64,000 nt of DNA. It comes from Pedobacter sp. ok626 (GTDB lineage Bacteria; Bacteroidota; Bacteroidia; Sphingobacteriales; Sphingobacteriaceae). Position 1 is the stretch's first letter, and each line of letters starts with the position of its first letter. The position numbers and the translations under genes were made by a program. The notes below the pieces were generated by a model. The model saw only the letters and a program-made list of their open reading frames with translations, made no database searches and was not told where the DNA came from. This document shows, piece by piece, positions 8,261-17,388 of this stretch. The stretch lies in NCBI RefSeq assembly GCF_900100435.1, contig NZ_FNEX01000006.1, positions 1 to 64,000 on the forward strand, read 5' to 3'.

Positions 8261-11161
8261 TTAAAATTTAACCGAGAGCGCTATGGTTGTACCATTATGG
8301 TTTGATGTTATGTTTAAGTTCCCTTTAATTCGGCTGGCCCGTACCTGCATATTGTTCATGCCATGGCCACTTTTTGCTGATTCTATATTAAATCCTGTTC
8401 CGTTATCGGCAAGCATGATTTCTAAAAGATTGCCATCCATTTTTGCGGTAAAATTAACGGCTTCAGCATTAGCGTATTTTAGTGCATTATTGATGGCTTC
8501 TTTAAAAATCATTAAGATATTCCTGCTCATTTCCAGGGAGAGTCTCTTATCACTATTTGTTATCGTAGTTTCCTCTTCAAAACGAATTGGTGTATCATTA
8601 AACATCTCATAACCGAATTCTTTAATGTAGTTTAACAATTCCCCAATTGTGTCGTGTTTTGGATCTAAGGACCAAAGAATATCTTTTGTTCCGGTGTATA
8701 ATTCGTTTACATTGGTTTTAATCTTTTGTATAATGTTTCTTTTTTCCAGATCATTTTCGTCTGTCATACTACTAAGTACTTCTGATAAGACTGATATTCT
8801 GGTTAGTTTGTTACCAAGATCGTCGTGAAAATCTTCAGCAGTTTGTTTTCTGATTTTAAACTGCTCTTCCAATTTTATTTTGAGTCTTAACTTGCGCTTC
8901 CGTTCGTTTAGATTAATGATGACATATACCGAGAATAAGATCAATAGCAGAATGAGGAAAACAATAAAAACCTTAAAAAGAGTGGTTTGATAATAAGGTG
9001 GCGTTATCTCGAAATAAAAAGTCGCTGTATTGAGGGATGTTATGCCGGTTGAGGTTACCGCCTTTACCTGGAAGGCATATTGGCCAGGGGGTAGGGCAGT
9101 GTAATTAACAGAAGTATTGTTGTTAGGGTGGCAGTATTTATCGTCTAATCCTATTAGCCTGTATTTGTACAATACTGCTTTAGGGTTGGTTAAATAGATT
9201 CCCGTGAAATTGATGTTCAGGTGATTGTGTTGATAGGTTAACTTTACTTTTTTATCTAACTCGTGTCCCTTGTAGATAACTTGTAGATTGCCCTGGTCTC
9301 CTTTCTTATTTTGAGCCAATATGCTGGCAGAATTGATGAAAATGTAAGGTCTGTTTAAAGGAGCTGTTTCGGTATTGTTATCGTATACCACAACGCCTTT
9401 TGTGGTGCCAATCCAGATTTTACCATTGCTTTCTAATATCGCATTTTGATTGCATTCAATCAATGGTACATTTTCATTGCTATTGGTTATGATGCTGAAA
9501 TCTTTAGCTTTTAATTTATTGATACCCCTTCCTGTTCCTATCCATATTACGCCTTTTTCATCCAGTAGTAAGCTGTAAACATGGTCGGAGGACAGACCTT
9601 CCTTTGTACTCAGTTGCTTAATTTTTCCGGTCGTAAAATCCCATATAATGACACCATTATCTGCGGTTCCAAACAGCACGTGGCTGCCGTGTTTCAGCAT
9701 AGATAAAATGCTCGAGCCAGTCAATGGTTTAAAATTTAATGGTTTGATGTCTTTTTTGTTGCGGATCAGGTAAGCCCCGTTTTGTGTACCGGTTATGACT
9801 AAATTGTTCCCGATTTCCAATAAGCTGGTCTCAAAATTTTTGCTAATCCATTGGATCTTTCCTTCTTTGGGTATTAACATAAAACAACCCAGATTAGTGG
9901 ATATCCAGATGTTTTTATGTCTATCCTCCATAATCGCATTCGAGGCAACAGCTCGGTTTCCACCATCTACACGTTTAAAAGTGCCTTTATTATAAATCCA
10001 TAAACCACCGCCAACGGTTCCTACCCAAATGTTATGGCTGCTGTCTTTAAACAAAAAGTTAATACGTTTTGTATCTTCATTATCAGAAGGAATGTTTATC
10101 CGTTTGATCTGGTTGTTTTTTTGTACAAAGATGCCATCATAAGTTCCCAGCCATATTTCATCGGGAGCAGGGCCATTAATGATGCTCATCACAATGCTAC
10201 TCTGTAAGCCCTGAGATTCATCAAAAGTCACATAATTTTTGCTGTTGAATTTAAAAATTCCAGAACCATCAGTACCCAGCCAGACGTTGTTTTCGGCATC
10301 CCTGAATATCTGGTTAACAACATTGTCTGTAAAACCATTTTGCCCATTGAAATGGATGGTTTGACCTTTAGAAATATACCATGCCCCTCGGTTTGTGCCC
10401 AACCATATATTTCCTCTTTCATCCTGATTGATAGCTGTTGCTCGTCTGATGAAATCAGCAAATACTGGTTTTACTTTTCCATTTTCGGCTACAAATACAC
10501 CAGTTGTAGTCAGAAACCATATTTTATCTTTCTCAAACTGATCTACCATCAGATCGGTGATGATTAAATCACCCAATTCATCGTAATGTAGTTTTTGATG
10601 CCATTTTTCTCCATTGAGGTAATACAAGCCCTGCCTAAAAACCGTTGCCCAGACCCGGTGTTTATGATCGGTTTTTAAGGCGGTTACAATTTCTGCAGTA
10701 TCGCCTGTTATGGTAATGTATTCAGCTTTGGGGCCATTTAGCTTAAAAATATTTTTACCAGAAAGACCATAAACTATCCCTGATGCTGTAGTGTTTAGTC
10801 GGTCTACCCATTCACCTTTCCCTTTGTAATTGTGAAAGCTACCTTCTTTATAGGACGATAAGCCTCTTTCTGTGCCGATCAACAGGTTGACTTGCTGATC
10901 TAAAGCGAGAGAAAGTATAAAATTACTGTTCAGACCATTAGTTTTACCCATGTTGATAAACTGGTTCCCATTAAAGCAGCTTAAGCCCCCAAGTGTGGCA
11001 ATCCACAATCTCCGCTGTTTATCCTGGGTTATTGCAGTAACCTGTGATTGTACCAGTCCATCCCGAATATCATATTGCTCAAAGTTATAGCGTTGCGCAA
11101 AACCTTCCATGCCGCTGATTAGCAGTAGGGCTGTGATAAATAGAGGTTTTAGGTGCAGCAC
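8261..11161 (-). CDS. Sensor histidine kinase with two-component propeller domains
   Basis: A 966-aa membrane sensor. A signal sequence (1-22) precedes a long periplasmic part made of repeated blades with W(I/L)GT motifs (Reg_prop type, about 30-620), then a Y_Y_Y-like domain (about 640-720). One membrane helix lies near 727-752 (FKVFIVFLILLLILFSVYVI), followed by a HisKA_3 dimerisation domain with the phosphoacceptor His in DFHDDLGNKLTR and a HATPase domain (FKEAINNALKYA, ADNGTG). Kinases with HisKA_3 signal to NarL-type regulators, and such a gene follows 10 nt later. The architecture resembles HTCS-type sensors but as a split two-protein system. The ligand is not predictable; no sugar-utilisation locus is adjacent except the GH20 gene on the other strand. 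Confidence 0.92.
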   Translation of the reverse strand: MLHLKPLFITALLLISGMEGFAQRYNFEQYDIRDGLVQSQVTAITQDKQRRLWIATLGGLSCFNGNQFINMGKTNGLNSNFILSLALDQQVNLLIGTERGLSSYKEGSFHNYKGKGEWVDRLNTTASGIVYGLSGKNIFKLNGPKAEYITITGDTAEIVTALKTDHKHRVWATVFRQGLYYLNGEKWHQKLHYDELGDLIITDLMVDQFEKDKIWFLTTTGVFVAENGKVKPVFADFIRRATAINQDERGNIWLGTNRGAWYISKGQTIHFNGQNGFTDNVVNQIFRDAENNVWLGTDGSGIFKFNSKNYVTFDESQGLQSSIVMSIINGPAPDEIWLGTYDGIFVQKNNQIKRINIPSDNEDTKRINFLFKDSSHNIWVGTVGGGLWIYNKGTFKRVDGGNRAVASNAIMEDRHKNIWISTNLGCFMLIPKEGKIQWISKNFETSLLEIGNNLVITGTQNGAYLIRNKKDIKPLNFKPLTGSSILSMLKHGSHVLFGTADNGVIIWDFTTGKIKQLSTKEGLSSDHVYSLLLDEKGVIWIGTGRGINKLKAKDFSIITNSNENVPLIECNQNAILESNGKIWIGTTKGVVVYDNNTETAPLNRPYIFINSASILAQNKKGDQGNLQVIYKGHELDKKVKLTYQHNHLNINFTGIYLTNPKAVLYKYRLIGLDDKYCHPNNNTSVNYTALPPGQYAFQVKAVTSTGITSLNTATFYFEITPPYYQTTLFKVFIVFLILLLILFSVYVIINLNERKRKLRLKIKLEEQFKIRKQTAEDFHDDLGNKLTRISVLSEVLSSMTDENDLEKRNIIQKIKTNVNELYTGTKDILWSLDPKHDTIGELLNYIKEFGYEMFNDTPIRFEEETTITNSDKRLSLEMSRNILMIFKEAINNALKYANAEAVNFTAKMDGNLLEIMLADNGTGFNIESAKSGHGMNNMQVRASRIKGNLNITSNHNGTTIALSVKF

Positions 11162-11284
11162 AGATTGTTGTTTTTGTGGTTTGTTTGAATGTAGCTAAAA
11201 TCAATAATAACTAAAGAACATGTAAATATAATGTTAAAATAAAAATACCCCTTAAAGGGTTACTATTTTTTTATTGCATTATAT

Positions 11285-11292
11285 TAAATTTG
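11285..11292 (+). promoter_or_regulatory. Candidate -7 box for the VOC/AraC gene pair
   Basis: TAAATTTG matches TAnnTTTG and lies 46 nt before the ATG at 11339. No TTG at the ideal distance upstream was found, so the promoter is only partly supported. An inverted repeat follows within 8 nt. Confidence 0.45.
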
Positions 11293-11299
11293 TTTAATC

Positions 11300-11322
11300 T
11301 ACAGTTATTAGGGATAACTGTA
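11300..11322. promoter_or_regulatory. 9-bp inverted repeat, candidate operator
   Basis: TACAGTTAT and ATAACTGTA form a perfect 9-bp inverted repeat with a 5-nt spacer. It sits 7 nt downstream of the -7 box, across the expected transcription start, which is a usual place for a repressor site. Confidence 0.5.
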
Positions 11323-11338
11323 TAATCACATTAAAAAT

Positions 11339-11701
11339 ATGGACTTTAATCAAGTATATAAGGTTGTTTTTGTGAAATGTGAGGAAAGCTCCTTAAGTTT
11401 TTTTACGGACATGCCCGGTTTTATCCTGGCAGAGAAAATTGAGATAGAAGGTAAAGAATGTCCCATACTACAATCGACTAATGGCGATTTAATCATGCTT
11501 GTTGAAAAGGAAACTGTTGAGGCAGATACGATTGTCTTAAAGACCGACGATTGTGTTAGAGACTACTATTTATTTAATCAGAAAAGTATACCAGGTTTAA
11601 CAAAGCCAAGATATGTTGCGCATGGCTTGGAGTTTTGCTTCTTAGATCCCTCAGGTAATCGTTTTGTCCTGACCGAAGAGCGCGATTATTCGGAGGCCTA
11701 A
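11339..11701 (+). CDS. VOC (glyoxalase/bleomycin-resistance-like) domain protein
   Basis: A 120-aa single-domain protein with the beta-alpha-beta-beta-beta layout of the vicinal oxygen chelate fold, ending in the typical LEFCFLDPSGNRFVLTE strand-turn. The metal ligands of true glyoxalases are not obvious, so it may bind a small ligand without catalysis. An AraC-type regulator starts 18 nt downstream on the same strand, which suggests a two-gene operon in which the VOC protein acts with, or is controlled by, the regulator. Confidence 0.7.
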   Translation: MDFNQVYKVVFVKCEESSLSFFTDMPGFILAEKIEIEGKECPILQSTNGDLIMLVEKETVEADTIVLKTDDCVRDYYLFNQKSIPGLTKPRYVAHGLEFCFLDPSGNRFVLTEERDYSEA

Positions 11702-11719
11702 TGGGTTAAAAATAAACAA

Positions 11720-12577
11720 ATGAAGTATAATAGGGTATTGGTGGATAAAAATGAGATTATAAGTGAAAGCACTTATAGCGCTCACTATCCTAAAAATACG
11801 GGTAGATATGCTTTGAATGTTGTGCTTAGCGGGCAGGCCAGTTACACCGTAGAAAAGCGGGAAATCACCCTTGTGCCCGACAGTTTTATTTTCTTAAACC
11901 ACGACACCTCATATACCAATAGCATCGATTCGACAGTTGAAGTGAATACCTTTTCCGTATTATTCGATCCGGATTTTGTACATGATTTCGAGCAGTCTAA
12001 TTTACTCCAAGATCATGTATTGCTAGACCAGCCTTTAGGATTTAAAGAGCGCGATACTCGATTTGTAGAGTCTATTTATCCTTTGAGGGGAAACCTTAAA
12101 TTTAATTTGCAGCACCTTGCTAAACACATCGATAGTGGGGTAAATGATGAATTGCTCTTAAGTGAGTACTTAAATCATTGTCTGGCTAATTATTATAAGC
12201 TCTATCATTCAGAAATCATCAAAAGAGAAGCTTCTCTGCAGTTTTTAAATGGGACAACTAAATCAGAGATTCTGAAGCGCTTAACTGTCGCCAGAGATTA
12301 CATGATCAGCAATTACCATAGACGCCTCCGCTTAGAGGAAGTTGCACAGGTTGCCTGCCTGTCAGTAAATCATTTGCTGCGGACCTTTAAACAGGCTTAT
12401 CAGCAATCACCACATCAGTTTCTAACTAAGGTTAGACTCCATCAAGCCAAGCATTTTTTAAGAAATACGGATTATCCGATTAATGAAATTGTAGATATCG
12501 TTGGATTTGAATGTCCAAGCTCTTTTATCCGATTATTTAGAAACTCTTTTCAAGTTACTCCGGGGCAGTATCGATAA
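11720..12577 (+). CDS. AraC family transcriptional regulator
   Basis: A 285-aa regulator with an N-terminal cupin-like region (about 20-110, LNVVLSGQASYTVEKREITL) and two C-terminal helix-turn-helix motifs (about 190-285: LRLEEVAQVACLSVNHLLRTF and INEIVDIVGFECPSSFIRLF). It ends in the usual TPGQYR. It sits directly after the VOC gene. The perfect inverted repeat at 11300-11322 in front of that pair is a possible site for autoregulation, though AraC proteins more often bind direct repeats. Confidence 0.88.
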   Translation: MKYNRVLVDKNEIISESTYSAHYPKNTGRYALNVVLSGQASYTVEKREITLVPDSFIFLNHDTSYTNSIDSTVEVNTFSVLFDPDFVHDFEQSNLLQDHVLLDQPLGFKERDTRFVESIYPLRGNLKFNLQHLAKHIDSGVNDELLLSEYLNHCLANYYKLYHSEIIKREASLQFLNGTTKSEILKRLTVARDYMISNYHRRLRLEEVAQVACLSVNHLLRTFKQAYQQSPHQFLTKVRLHQAKHFLRNTDYPINEIVDIVGFECPSSFIRLFRNSFQVTPGQYR

Positions 12578-12693
12578 GATTAGTCTATAATATGGTGAGA
12601 TTCGCACATCCTTAGAAGAGATGTTAACTTAAATTTGAAGCAGGAAACCCACTATATAGATTTGGATGAATTTAATTTGGGTTAGTTAATAAT

Positions 12694-12728
12694 ATGCTCA
12701 TCCGACATAGTTCGGATGAGCATTTTTT
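12694..12728. terminator. Bidirectional terminator
   Basis: A 12-bp perfect stem ATGCTCATCCGA / TCGGATGAGCAT with a 6-nt loop and a T-run lies between the AraC gene (+) and the membrane protein gene (-). Confidence 0.8.
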
Positions 12729-13323
12729 ATAACTCTTTAAATTGGTTTCCAAGGCGCTCAAATTTCTCTATAAGCAGCGCGATTCTTTCCTTTTCCTTTT
12801 TCATAACAGCCTTGCGCACAAGTGTTGAACAGAATATGATCCATCCGAAAGTAAATACTACAATCAGGCCTTGTGCCCATAGATCGAAATAGCTTAGGAT
12901 CTCGAAGAAGTATAAAACAATACCCAGACTTAAAGCGATGGCATAAAACCAATACAATTTGCTGTAAAGACTAAATCTGCTCAGTTGATAGCGTTTCAGG
13001 TTATCCAGAAACTCATTAGGATTAGTAGTGAAGTCATGTTTAGCCAGCAACTGGTGACTTTTGTAAAGCATAAATGTCGATACGGCAATAGCGCTTAGAA
13101 AAATGGTCAAGCCCACATGGGTTGTCCATGAGTTAAAGCCATAGAACAGCCATAACACAACTATTGCAATAAAGGAGAGCAGCATTCCGACTATATTAAA
13201 AAGAGATTTGTTGCGAATGGCATTTACCTCTTTTTTTGCTTGCTGTAGCATCTCGTCTGATGAGATTTTAACCTCAACCGAATGTGATTGCCAAAGCGAT
13301 TGTATATGATCAAATTCTTGCAT
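12727..13323 (-). CDS. Membrane protein paired with an ECF sigma factor (candidate anti-sigma)
   Basis: A 198-aa protein with a cytoplasmic N-terminus (about 1-38) and four predicted membrane helices (about 40-62, 67-88, 122-142, 150-172), then a charged cytoplasmic tail. Its start overlaps the end of the sigma factor gene by 14 nt, so the two are translated together. Position and topology suggest that it holds the sigma factor at the membrane. I see no recognisable zinc-finger anti-sigma motif, so this role is inferred from context alone. Confidence 0.7.
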   Translation of the reverse strand: MQEFDHIQSLWQSHSVEVKISSDEMLQQAKKEVNAIRNKSLFNIVGMLLSFIAIVVLWLFYGFNSWTTHVGLTIFLSAIAVSTFMLYKSHQLLAKHDFTTNPNEFLDNLKRYQLSRFSLYSKLYWFYAIALSLGIVLYFFEILSYFDLWAQGLIVVFTFGWIIFCSTLVRKAVMKKEKERIALLIEKFERLGNQFKEL

Positions 13324-13807
13324 GCTGATTGTATAATTCGGTAAGTTTTAATTTAATACGGTGAATTTTAACCCTAAGGTTACCTTCGCTAATTCCTGAT
13401 ATATCTGCTATTTCATTGTAAGGCAGCTCATCAAGTACCATGGTGATAATGAGGCGGTCGTTTTCTTCTAGTTTCGATATAGACTTATAAAGAAGGGCAA
13501 TCTGTTCGTCCTTTTCAGAAAACTCTTCAGGTTGGTTCTCAATAATTTTATCCGTCAGTTCATCTTTCGACTGTCTTTTTTCTGATCTCAAATAAGTTAA
13601 ACAAGTATTTACTGCGATTCTGTAAATCCATGTCGAAATAAGAGATTTGTTTCTGAATTTATCCAGATTTTGCCAAACCTTTAAAAAAGTTTCCTGAAGC
13701 AAATCATTCGCTGCATCCTCATCGCCGGTATAACCATAGCATAGGTGAAATATCTTTTTAGAATTTGTATCGAAAATCTGCTTAAATAATTGATCCTTTT
13801 TTTCCAA
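13310..13807 (-). CDS. ECF-type RNA polymerase sigma factor
   Basis: A 165-aa sigma-70 family protein with region 2 (AANDLLQETFLKVWQNLDKF, about 32-51) and region 4 (YNEIADISGISEGNLRVKIH, about 130-149), the minimal ECF layout. It is first in a two-gene operon with the membrane protein at 12727. The genes it controls cannot be told from this window. Confidence 0.9.
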   Translation of the reverse strand: MEKKDQLFKQIFDTNSKKIFHLCYGYTGDEDAANDLLQETFLKVWQNLDKFRNKSLISTWIYRIAVNTCLTYLRSEKRQSKDELTDKIIENQPEEFSEKDEQIALLYKSISKLEENDRLIITMVLDELPYNEIADISGISEGNLRVKIHRIKLKLTELYNQHARI

Positions 13808-13864
13808 TTGAATTCGTTTTATTCCTTAATTAGATAGTGCTACACGTGTTTTGTTACGTTGTGA

Positions 13865-13880
13865 AGTTATATAAATAACT
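13865..13880. repeat. Short inverted repeat between divergent genes
   Basis: AGTTAT / ATAACT with a 4-nt spacer lies between the divergent ECF sigma gene and the symporter gene. It could be an operator; the short arms make chance possible. Confidence 0.3.
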
Positions 13881-13954
13881 ACGTGATGAACAATTTTACA
13901 GAATAATTTAATTATTGTAGTTTTACAGCCTTAAAAACCATTAAAATAAGATAG

Positions 13955-15340
13955 ATGTCGAAAAAAAACAGGTTAACCTTTTTTATCTTCCTGGCCCTGG
14001 TTCTGGGTGTAGCATTAGGATATTATCTAAATGTACAAACATTTAGTACTTATAATGAACAAATCGCCAAGGCCGATAACCGGGTAAAAGAGCTAGATGC
14101 ACAGATTCTTAAAATTCAAGATACCACTGCTGTGTCTTATGCCGTTTTAAAAACAGAAAAGAAAGCGACAGAGAAATCACGTCATGAAACAGAAGTGATC
14201 CGTGAAAAAAAGCTGGAACCTTTAACTTTATTGAGCGACATCTTTCTTCGTCTGATTAAGATGATTGTTGCGCCCCTTGTATTTAGTACACTTGTAGTAG
14301 GTGTAGCAAAAGTAGGCGATGTGAAAGCAGTGGGTAGGATAGGCGGTAAAACTATGCTATGGTTTTTAAGTGCCTCTCTCTTGTCGCTGGTATTAGGCCT
14401 TATTATGGTTAATATTTTCAAACCAGGCCTAGCCATGAACTTACCTTTGCCTCCAAGTAATATCGATACGGGTATCCATAAAGTAGCCCTTTCTCTTAAA
14501 GAGTTCATTTCGCACATTGTGCCTAAGAGTATGGCGGAGGCCATGGCAACCAATGAGATCCTTCAGATTGTTGTTTTCTCCTTGTTTTTCGGAGTAGCTA
14601 CAGCTGCTATTGGCGAAAAAGGGAAGATCATCATCAGTTTCTTTGATGCTGTTGCACATGTGATCTTAAAAGTAACCGGATATGTAATGAACTTTGCACC
14701 ATTTGCTGTATTTGGAGCGATGGGTGCTATTGTTGCCAAGCAAGGGCTAAGCGTATTGTCAACCTATGCTTTATTTATTGGAGAGTTTTACTCTACCATG
14801 TTGTTACTTTGGATTATTCTGATTGCCATTGGTTTTATGATTTTGAAATCAAGGGTCTTTAACCTGATGAGCAGAATGAAAGAGCCGGTAATCCTGGCTT
14901 TCAGTACAGCAAGTAGCGAGGCTGCATATCCTAAAACGATGTTGCAGTTAGAGCGCTTCGGTTGTAAAGATAAGATTGTTAGTTTTGTTTTGCCTTTGGG
15001 ATATTCCTTTAATCTGGATGGTTCCATGTTATACATGACTTTTGCGTCGTTGTTTATCGCACAGTCGTACGGAATTCATTTGTCTTTCGAACAACAGATT
15101 ACCATGCTATTGATCCTGATGCTAACCAGTAAAGGTATTGCTGGTGTTCCAAGGGCTTCTCTGGTTGTTATCGCGGGTACCATTGCCACTTTTAATATTC
15201 CTGAAGCAGGCTTAGCTCTGTTGATTGGTATTGATCCGCTGTTGGATATGGGTAGATCTGCAACCAACGTAATCGGAAACAGTTTAGCTACTGCAGTAGT
15301 GAGTAAATGGGAAGGGGACCTTACAGAGCCGCTGGATTAA
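13955..15340 (+). CDS. Dicarboxylate/amino acid:cation symporter (DAACS family)
   Basis: A 461-aa secondary transporter of the GltP/DctA family, importing dicarboxylates or acidic amino acids with H+ or Na+. It shows the family blocks LGYSFNLDGSMLYMTF, the hairpin-like GIAGVPRASLVVIAGTIA and LDMGRSATNVIGNSLA. Between the first helix (about 8-25) and the family-typical LSDIFLRLIKMIVAPLVF (about 89-106) is an extra charged segment of about 60 residues rich in Lys, Glu and Ala that looks like a coiled coil. Substrate cannot be assigned. Confidence 0.88.
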   Translation: MSKKNRLTFFIFLALVLGVALGYYLNVQTFSTYNEQIAKADNRVKELDAQILKIQDTTAVSYAVLKTEKKATEKSRHETEVIREKKLEPLTLLSDIFLRLIKMIVAPLVFSTLVVGVAKVGDVKAVGRIGGKTMLWFLSASLLSLVLGLIMVNIFKPGLAMNLPLPPSNIDTGIHKVALSLKEFISHIVPKSMAEAMATNEILQIVVFSLFFGVATAAIGEKGKIIISFFDAVAHVILKVTGYVMNFAPFAVFGAMGAIVAKQGLSVLSTYALFIGEFYSTMLLLWIILIAIGFMILKSRVFNLMSRMKEPVILAFSTASSEAAYPKTMLQLERFGCKDKIVSFVLPLGYSFNLDGSMLYMTFASLFIAQSYGIHLSFEQQITMLLILMLTSKGIAGVPRASLVVIAGTIATFNIPEAGLALLIGIDPLLDMGRSATNVIGNSLATAVVSKWEGDLTEPLD

Positions 15341-15383
15341 ATTTTTTAAGATTAAAATTTCAAATAAATAATAACAAAACAGA

Positions 15384-15908
15384 ATGAGTGATAGAGGAAA
15401 AAAAATATTTTTGCTGCTAACTGTCGTGGTTCCTTTTCTGATCTATTGTGTGGTGTATTACATCCCAATGTTCCGGAATGCGCCATTTAAGCTAAAAGAA
15501 TTTGAGTCCATCGATTTTAAGTGGGGTATGGGGAATAATCTGGAGAATTCGTACAACTCGGCTACGGGCGACTACCAGTATGTTAACGGTCAGGATTCCC
15601 TGATCAAAACGAATGTGAAATTAAGAAAAGATGATATCCTTTACTTGCATTCAAAAGCGAGTGAATTGGGCTTCTGGAATTTTCCGGATGTATTGGCCAA
15701 CAAGGGAACTAATCTGGATTCCTCTAAGGTACTTCGTTACGTAATGCAGTTTAATTACAAAAAGAAGTCAAAAACAGTAATTTACCTTACGGATTACACG
15801 GAGACACCGAAGCTTCAGGGGCTTGCCGAGCAGATGAGAACCATTTTGCAACAAAGTATTAATGATGCGGAAGAGCGGTATGGAAAACAAGCTGGATCAA
15901 AAAACTAA
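15384..15908 (+). CDS. Membrane-anchored protein of unknown function
   Basis: A 174-aa protein with one N-terminal membrane helix (about 8-28, IFLLLTVVVPFLIYCVVYYI) and a soluble rest, probably facing the periplasm. I recognise no domain. It starts 43 nt after the symporter stop and lies 82 nt before rplU, which has its own promoter. It could be co-transcribed with the symporter. Confidence 0.65.
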   Translation: MSDRGKKIFLLLTVVVPFLIYCVVYYIPMFRNAPFKLKEFESIDFKWGMGNNLENSYNSATGDYQYVNGQDSLIKTNVKLRKDDILYLHSKASELGFWNFPDVLANKGTNLDSSKVLRYVMQFNYKKKSKTVIYLTDYTETPKLQGLAEQMRTILQQSINDAEERYGKQAGSKN

Positions 15909-15913
15909 ATCAT

Positions 15914-15945
15914 TTGTGGATTTAGAAAATAAAGTTCTATATTTG
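15914..15945 (+). promoter_or_regulatory. Promoter of the rplU-rpmA operon
   Basis: TTG at 15914-15916, 21-nt spacer, TATATTTG at 15938-15945 followed by C. It is a good match to the Bacteroidota consensus and lies 45 nt before the rplU ATG. Confidence 0.8.
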
Positions 15946-15990
15946 CACCTCGATAAAAATAAACAATTTAAAAATAATAATTAATTAACA

Positions 15991-16302
15991 ATGTACGCAA
16001 TAGTAAATATAGCAGGACAGCAATTCAAAGTTGCAAAAGACCAGCACCTTTTTGTACACCGTTTGCAAGGAGATGAAGGCGCTAGTATTGAATTTGACAA
16101 TGTATTGTTGGTTGAAGATGGTGGTAAAATCTCTGTAGGAGCTCCTACATTGAAAGGTGCTTCAGTTTCAGCTAAAATCGTGTCTCATTTAAAGGGTGAT
16201 AAAGTAATCGTTTTCAAAAAGAAACGTAGAAAAGGATACAAAAAGAAAAACGGACACCGTCAGTATTTCACTAAGATCCAGATCTCTGGTATCAATTTAT
16301 AA
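15991..16302 (+). CDS. rplU: 50S ribosomal protein L21
   Basis: A 103-aa protein of normal L21 length: starts [18 protein letters not shown] and carries the basic [16 protein letters not shown] segment (about 76-91) that contacts 23S rRNA. It is followed by rpmA, the conserved partner in nearly all bacteria. Confidence 0.97.
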   Translation: MYAIVNIAGQQFKVAKDQHLFVHRLQGDEGASIEFDNVLLVEDGGKISVGAPTLKGASVSAKIVSHLKGDKVIVFKKKRRKGYKKKNGHRQYFTKIQISGINL

Positions 16303-16358
16303 TTATTGTTGAACAAAAAATACCGTTCATTTCGGTAGTTAATAAAATATAAAACAAG

Positions 16359-16745
16359 ATGGCACATAAAAAAGGAGCCGGTAGTTCCAGGAACGGACGT
16401 GAATCGCATAGTAAACGCCTTGGTATTAAAATCTTTGGTGGACAGGCTGCAATCTCTGGAAACATCATAGTACGCCAACGCGGTACAAAACATCATCCTG
16501 ATAAAGGAGTAGGTATTGGAAAAGACCATACTTTATTCGCTTTGGTTGATGGTACTGTGATCTTCAAAAAGAAGCAAGATAACAAATCATACGTTTCTAT
16601 TCTTCCTTTCCCAGTTGTACTTACTGAAGAAGAAGTAGTAGCACCTGCAAAAGCTGTTAAAGCTGATGCTCCAGTTGCAGAAGAAAAAGCACCTGCTAAA
16701 AAAGCGCCTGCTAAAAAAGCAGCTAAAGCTGAAACAGCAGAGTAA
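16359..16745 (+). CDS. rpmA: 50S ribosomal protein L27 with Lys/Ala-rich tail
   Basis: Residues 1-90 are a standard L27: [20 protein letters not shown], then [19 protein letters not shown]. The N-terminus begins MAHKKG directly, so there is no cleavable extension like that of Firmicutes. From about residue 92 a low-complexity tail of Ala, Pro, Lys and Glu ([16 protein letters not shown]) extends the protein to 128 aa, against about 85-90 for most L27. Confidence 0.96.
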   Translation: MAHKKGAGSSRNGRESHSKRLGIKIFGGQAAISGNIIVRQRGTKHHPDKGVGIGKDHTLFALVDGTVIFKKKQDNKSYVSILPFPVVLTEEEVVAPAKAVKADAPVAEEKAPAKKAPAKKAAKAETAE

Positions 16746-16761
16746 TTAGAATATTCTTTGT

Positions 16762-16800
16762 AAAAAGGGCTGATCATCATAGATGTTCAGCCCTTTTTTT
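16762..16800 (+). terminator. Terminator of rplU-rpmA
   Basis: A 12-bp stem AAAAAGGGCTGA / TCAGCCCTTTTT with a T-run, 16 nt after the rpmA stop. Confidence 0.85.
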
Positions 16801-16812
16801 GTGCGGTTTATT

Positions 16813-17181
16813 TTAGTGTAATTTCGATTTATACTTCTTGGCTCTAATATGATTCAATTCATGCTCCAGCTTTTTCAATGAATTTGTAAAGCTCTTAAAC
16901 GCGCTTTCCAGATCACTCAAAATTAAACCAATCTTAGCTGGGGCTTCGGTAGCCTGCTCCGCGCTGTCACCATGTAACAACCATTCGTAGCTTTTACTGT
17001 AGTACCTTGCTATTTCATGCAAGGTATTGAAAGAGGGATACTGGTTACCAAGTTCTATCTGCGAATAGTTACTTCTCGACAAGCTTAATATATTGGCTAT
17101 AAATGCTTGTGAGAGGCCGCTGCTCACTCTTAATTCCTTAATACGTTCTCCGATCTCTTTCTTGGATAGAATTTCTTGCAT
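16813..17181 (-). CDS. XRE-type helix-turn-helix regulator
   Basis: A 122-aa protein with an N-terminal Cro/C1-type DNA-binding domain (about 8-65: IGERIKELRVSSGLSQAFIA, then LSRSNYSQIELGNQYPS) and a C-terminal helical part rich in Lys, Leu and Glu, likely for dimerisation. Such small regulators are common in Bacteroidota. Neighbours do not reveal a target. Confidence 0.82.
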   Translation of the reverse strand: MQEILSKKEIGERIKELRVSSGLSQAFIANILSLSRSNYSQIELGNQYPSFNTLHEIARYYSKSYEWLLHGDSAEQATEAPAKIGLILSDLESAFKSFTNSLKKLEHELNHIRAKKYKSKLH

Positions 17182-17388
17182 AATTAATTTTTATTTCGTT
17201 GATTTGCCATTGTTGAGATGATTAATTGCTTGAAAAACAAGACAATTTTAGCTCCATAAAATTTAATAGGGTATCAATTTACTTAAGGGGATGAACAGGG
17301 TTGATGCTAAAAACAGTGCGATTTAGTCTGGCTAGGAAGTACCTATGTCGGCTAAATATGCCTTATAGCAGGTTAAAACAAGTTAGAA

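Noticed and set aside
16690-16740. Lys/Ala tail of L27 as a possible frameshift fusion
   Set aside because: The tail is in frame, of biased composition and ends at a good terminator; low-complexity L27 tails occur in this group.
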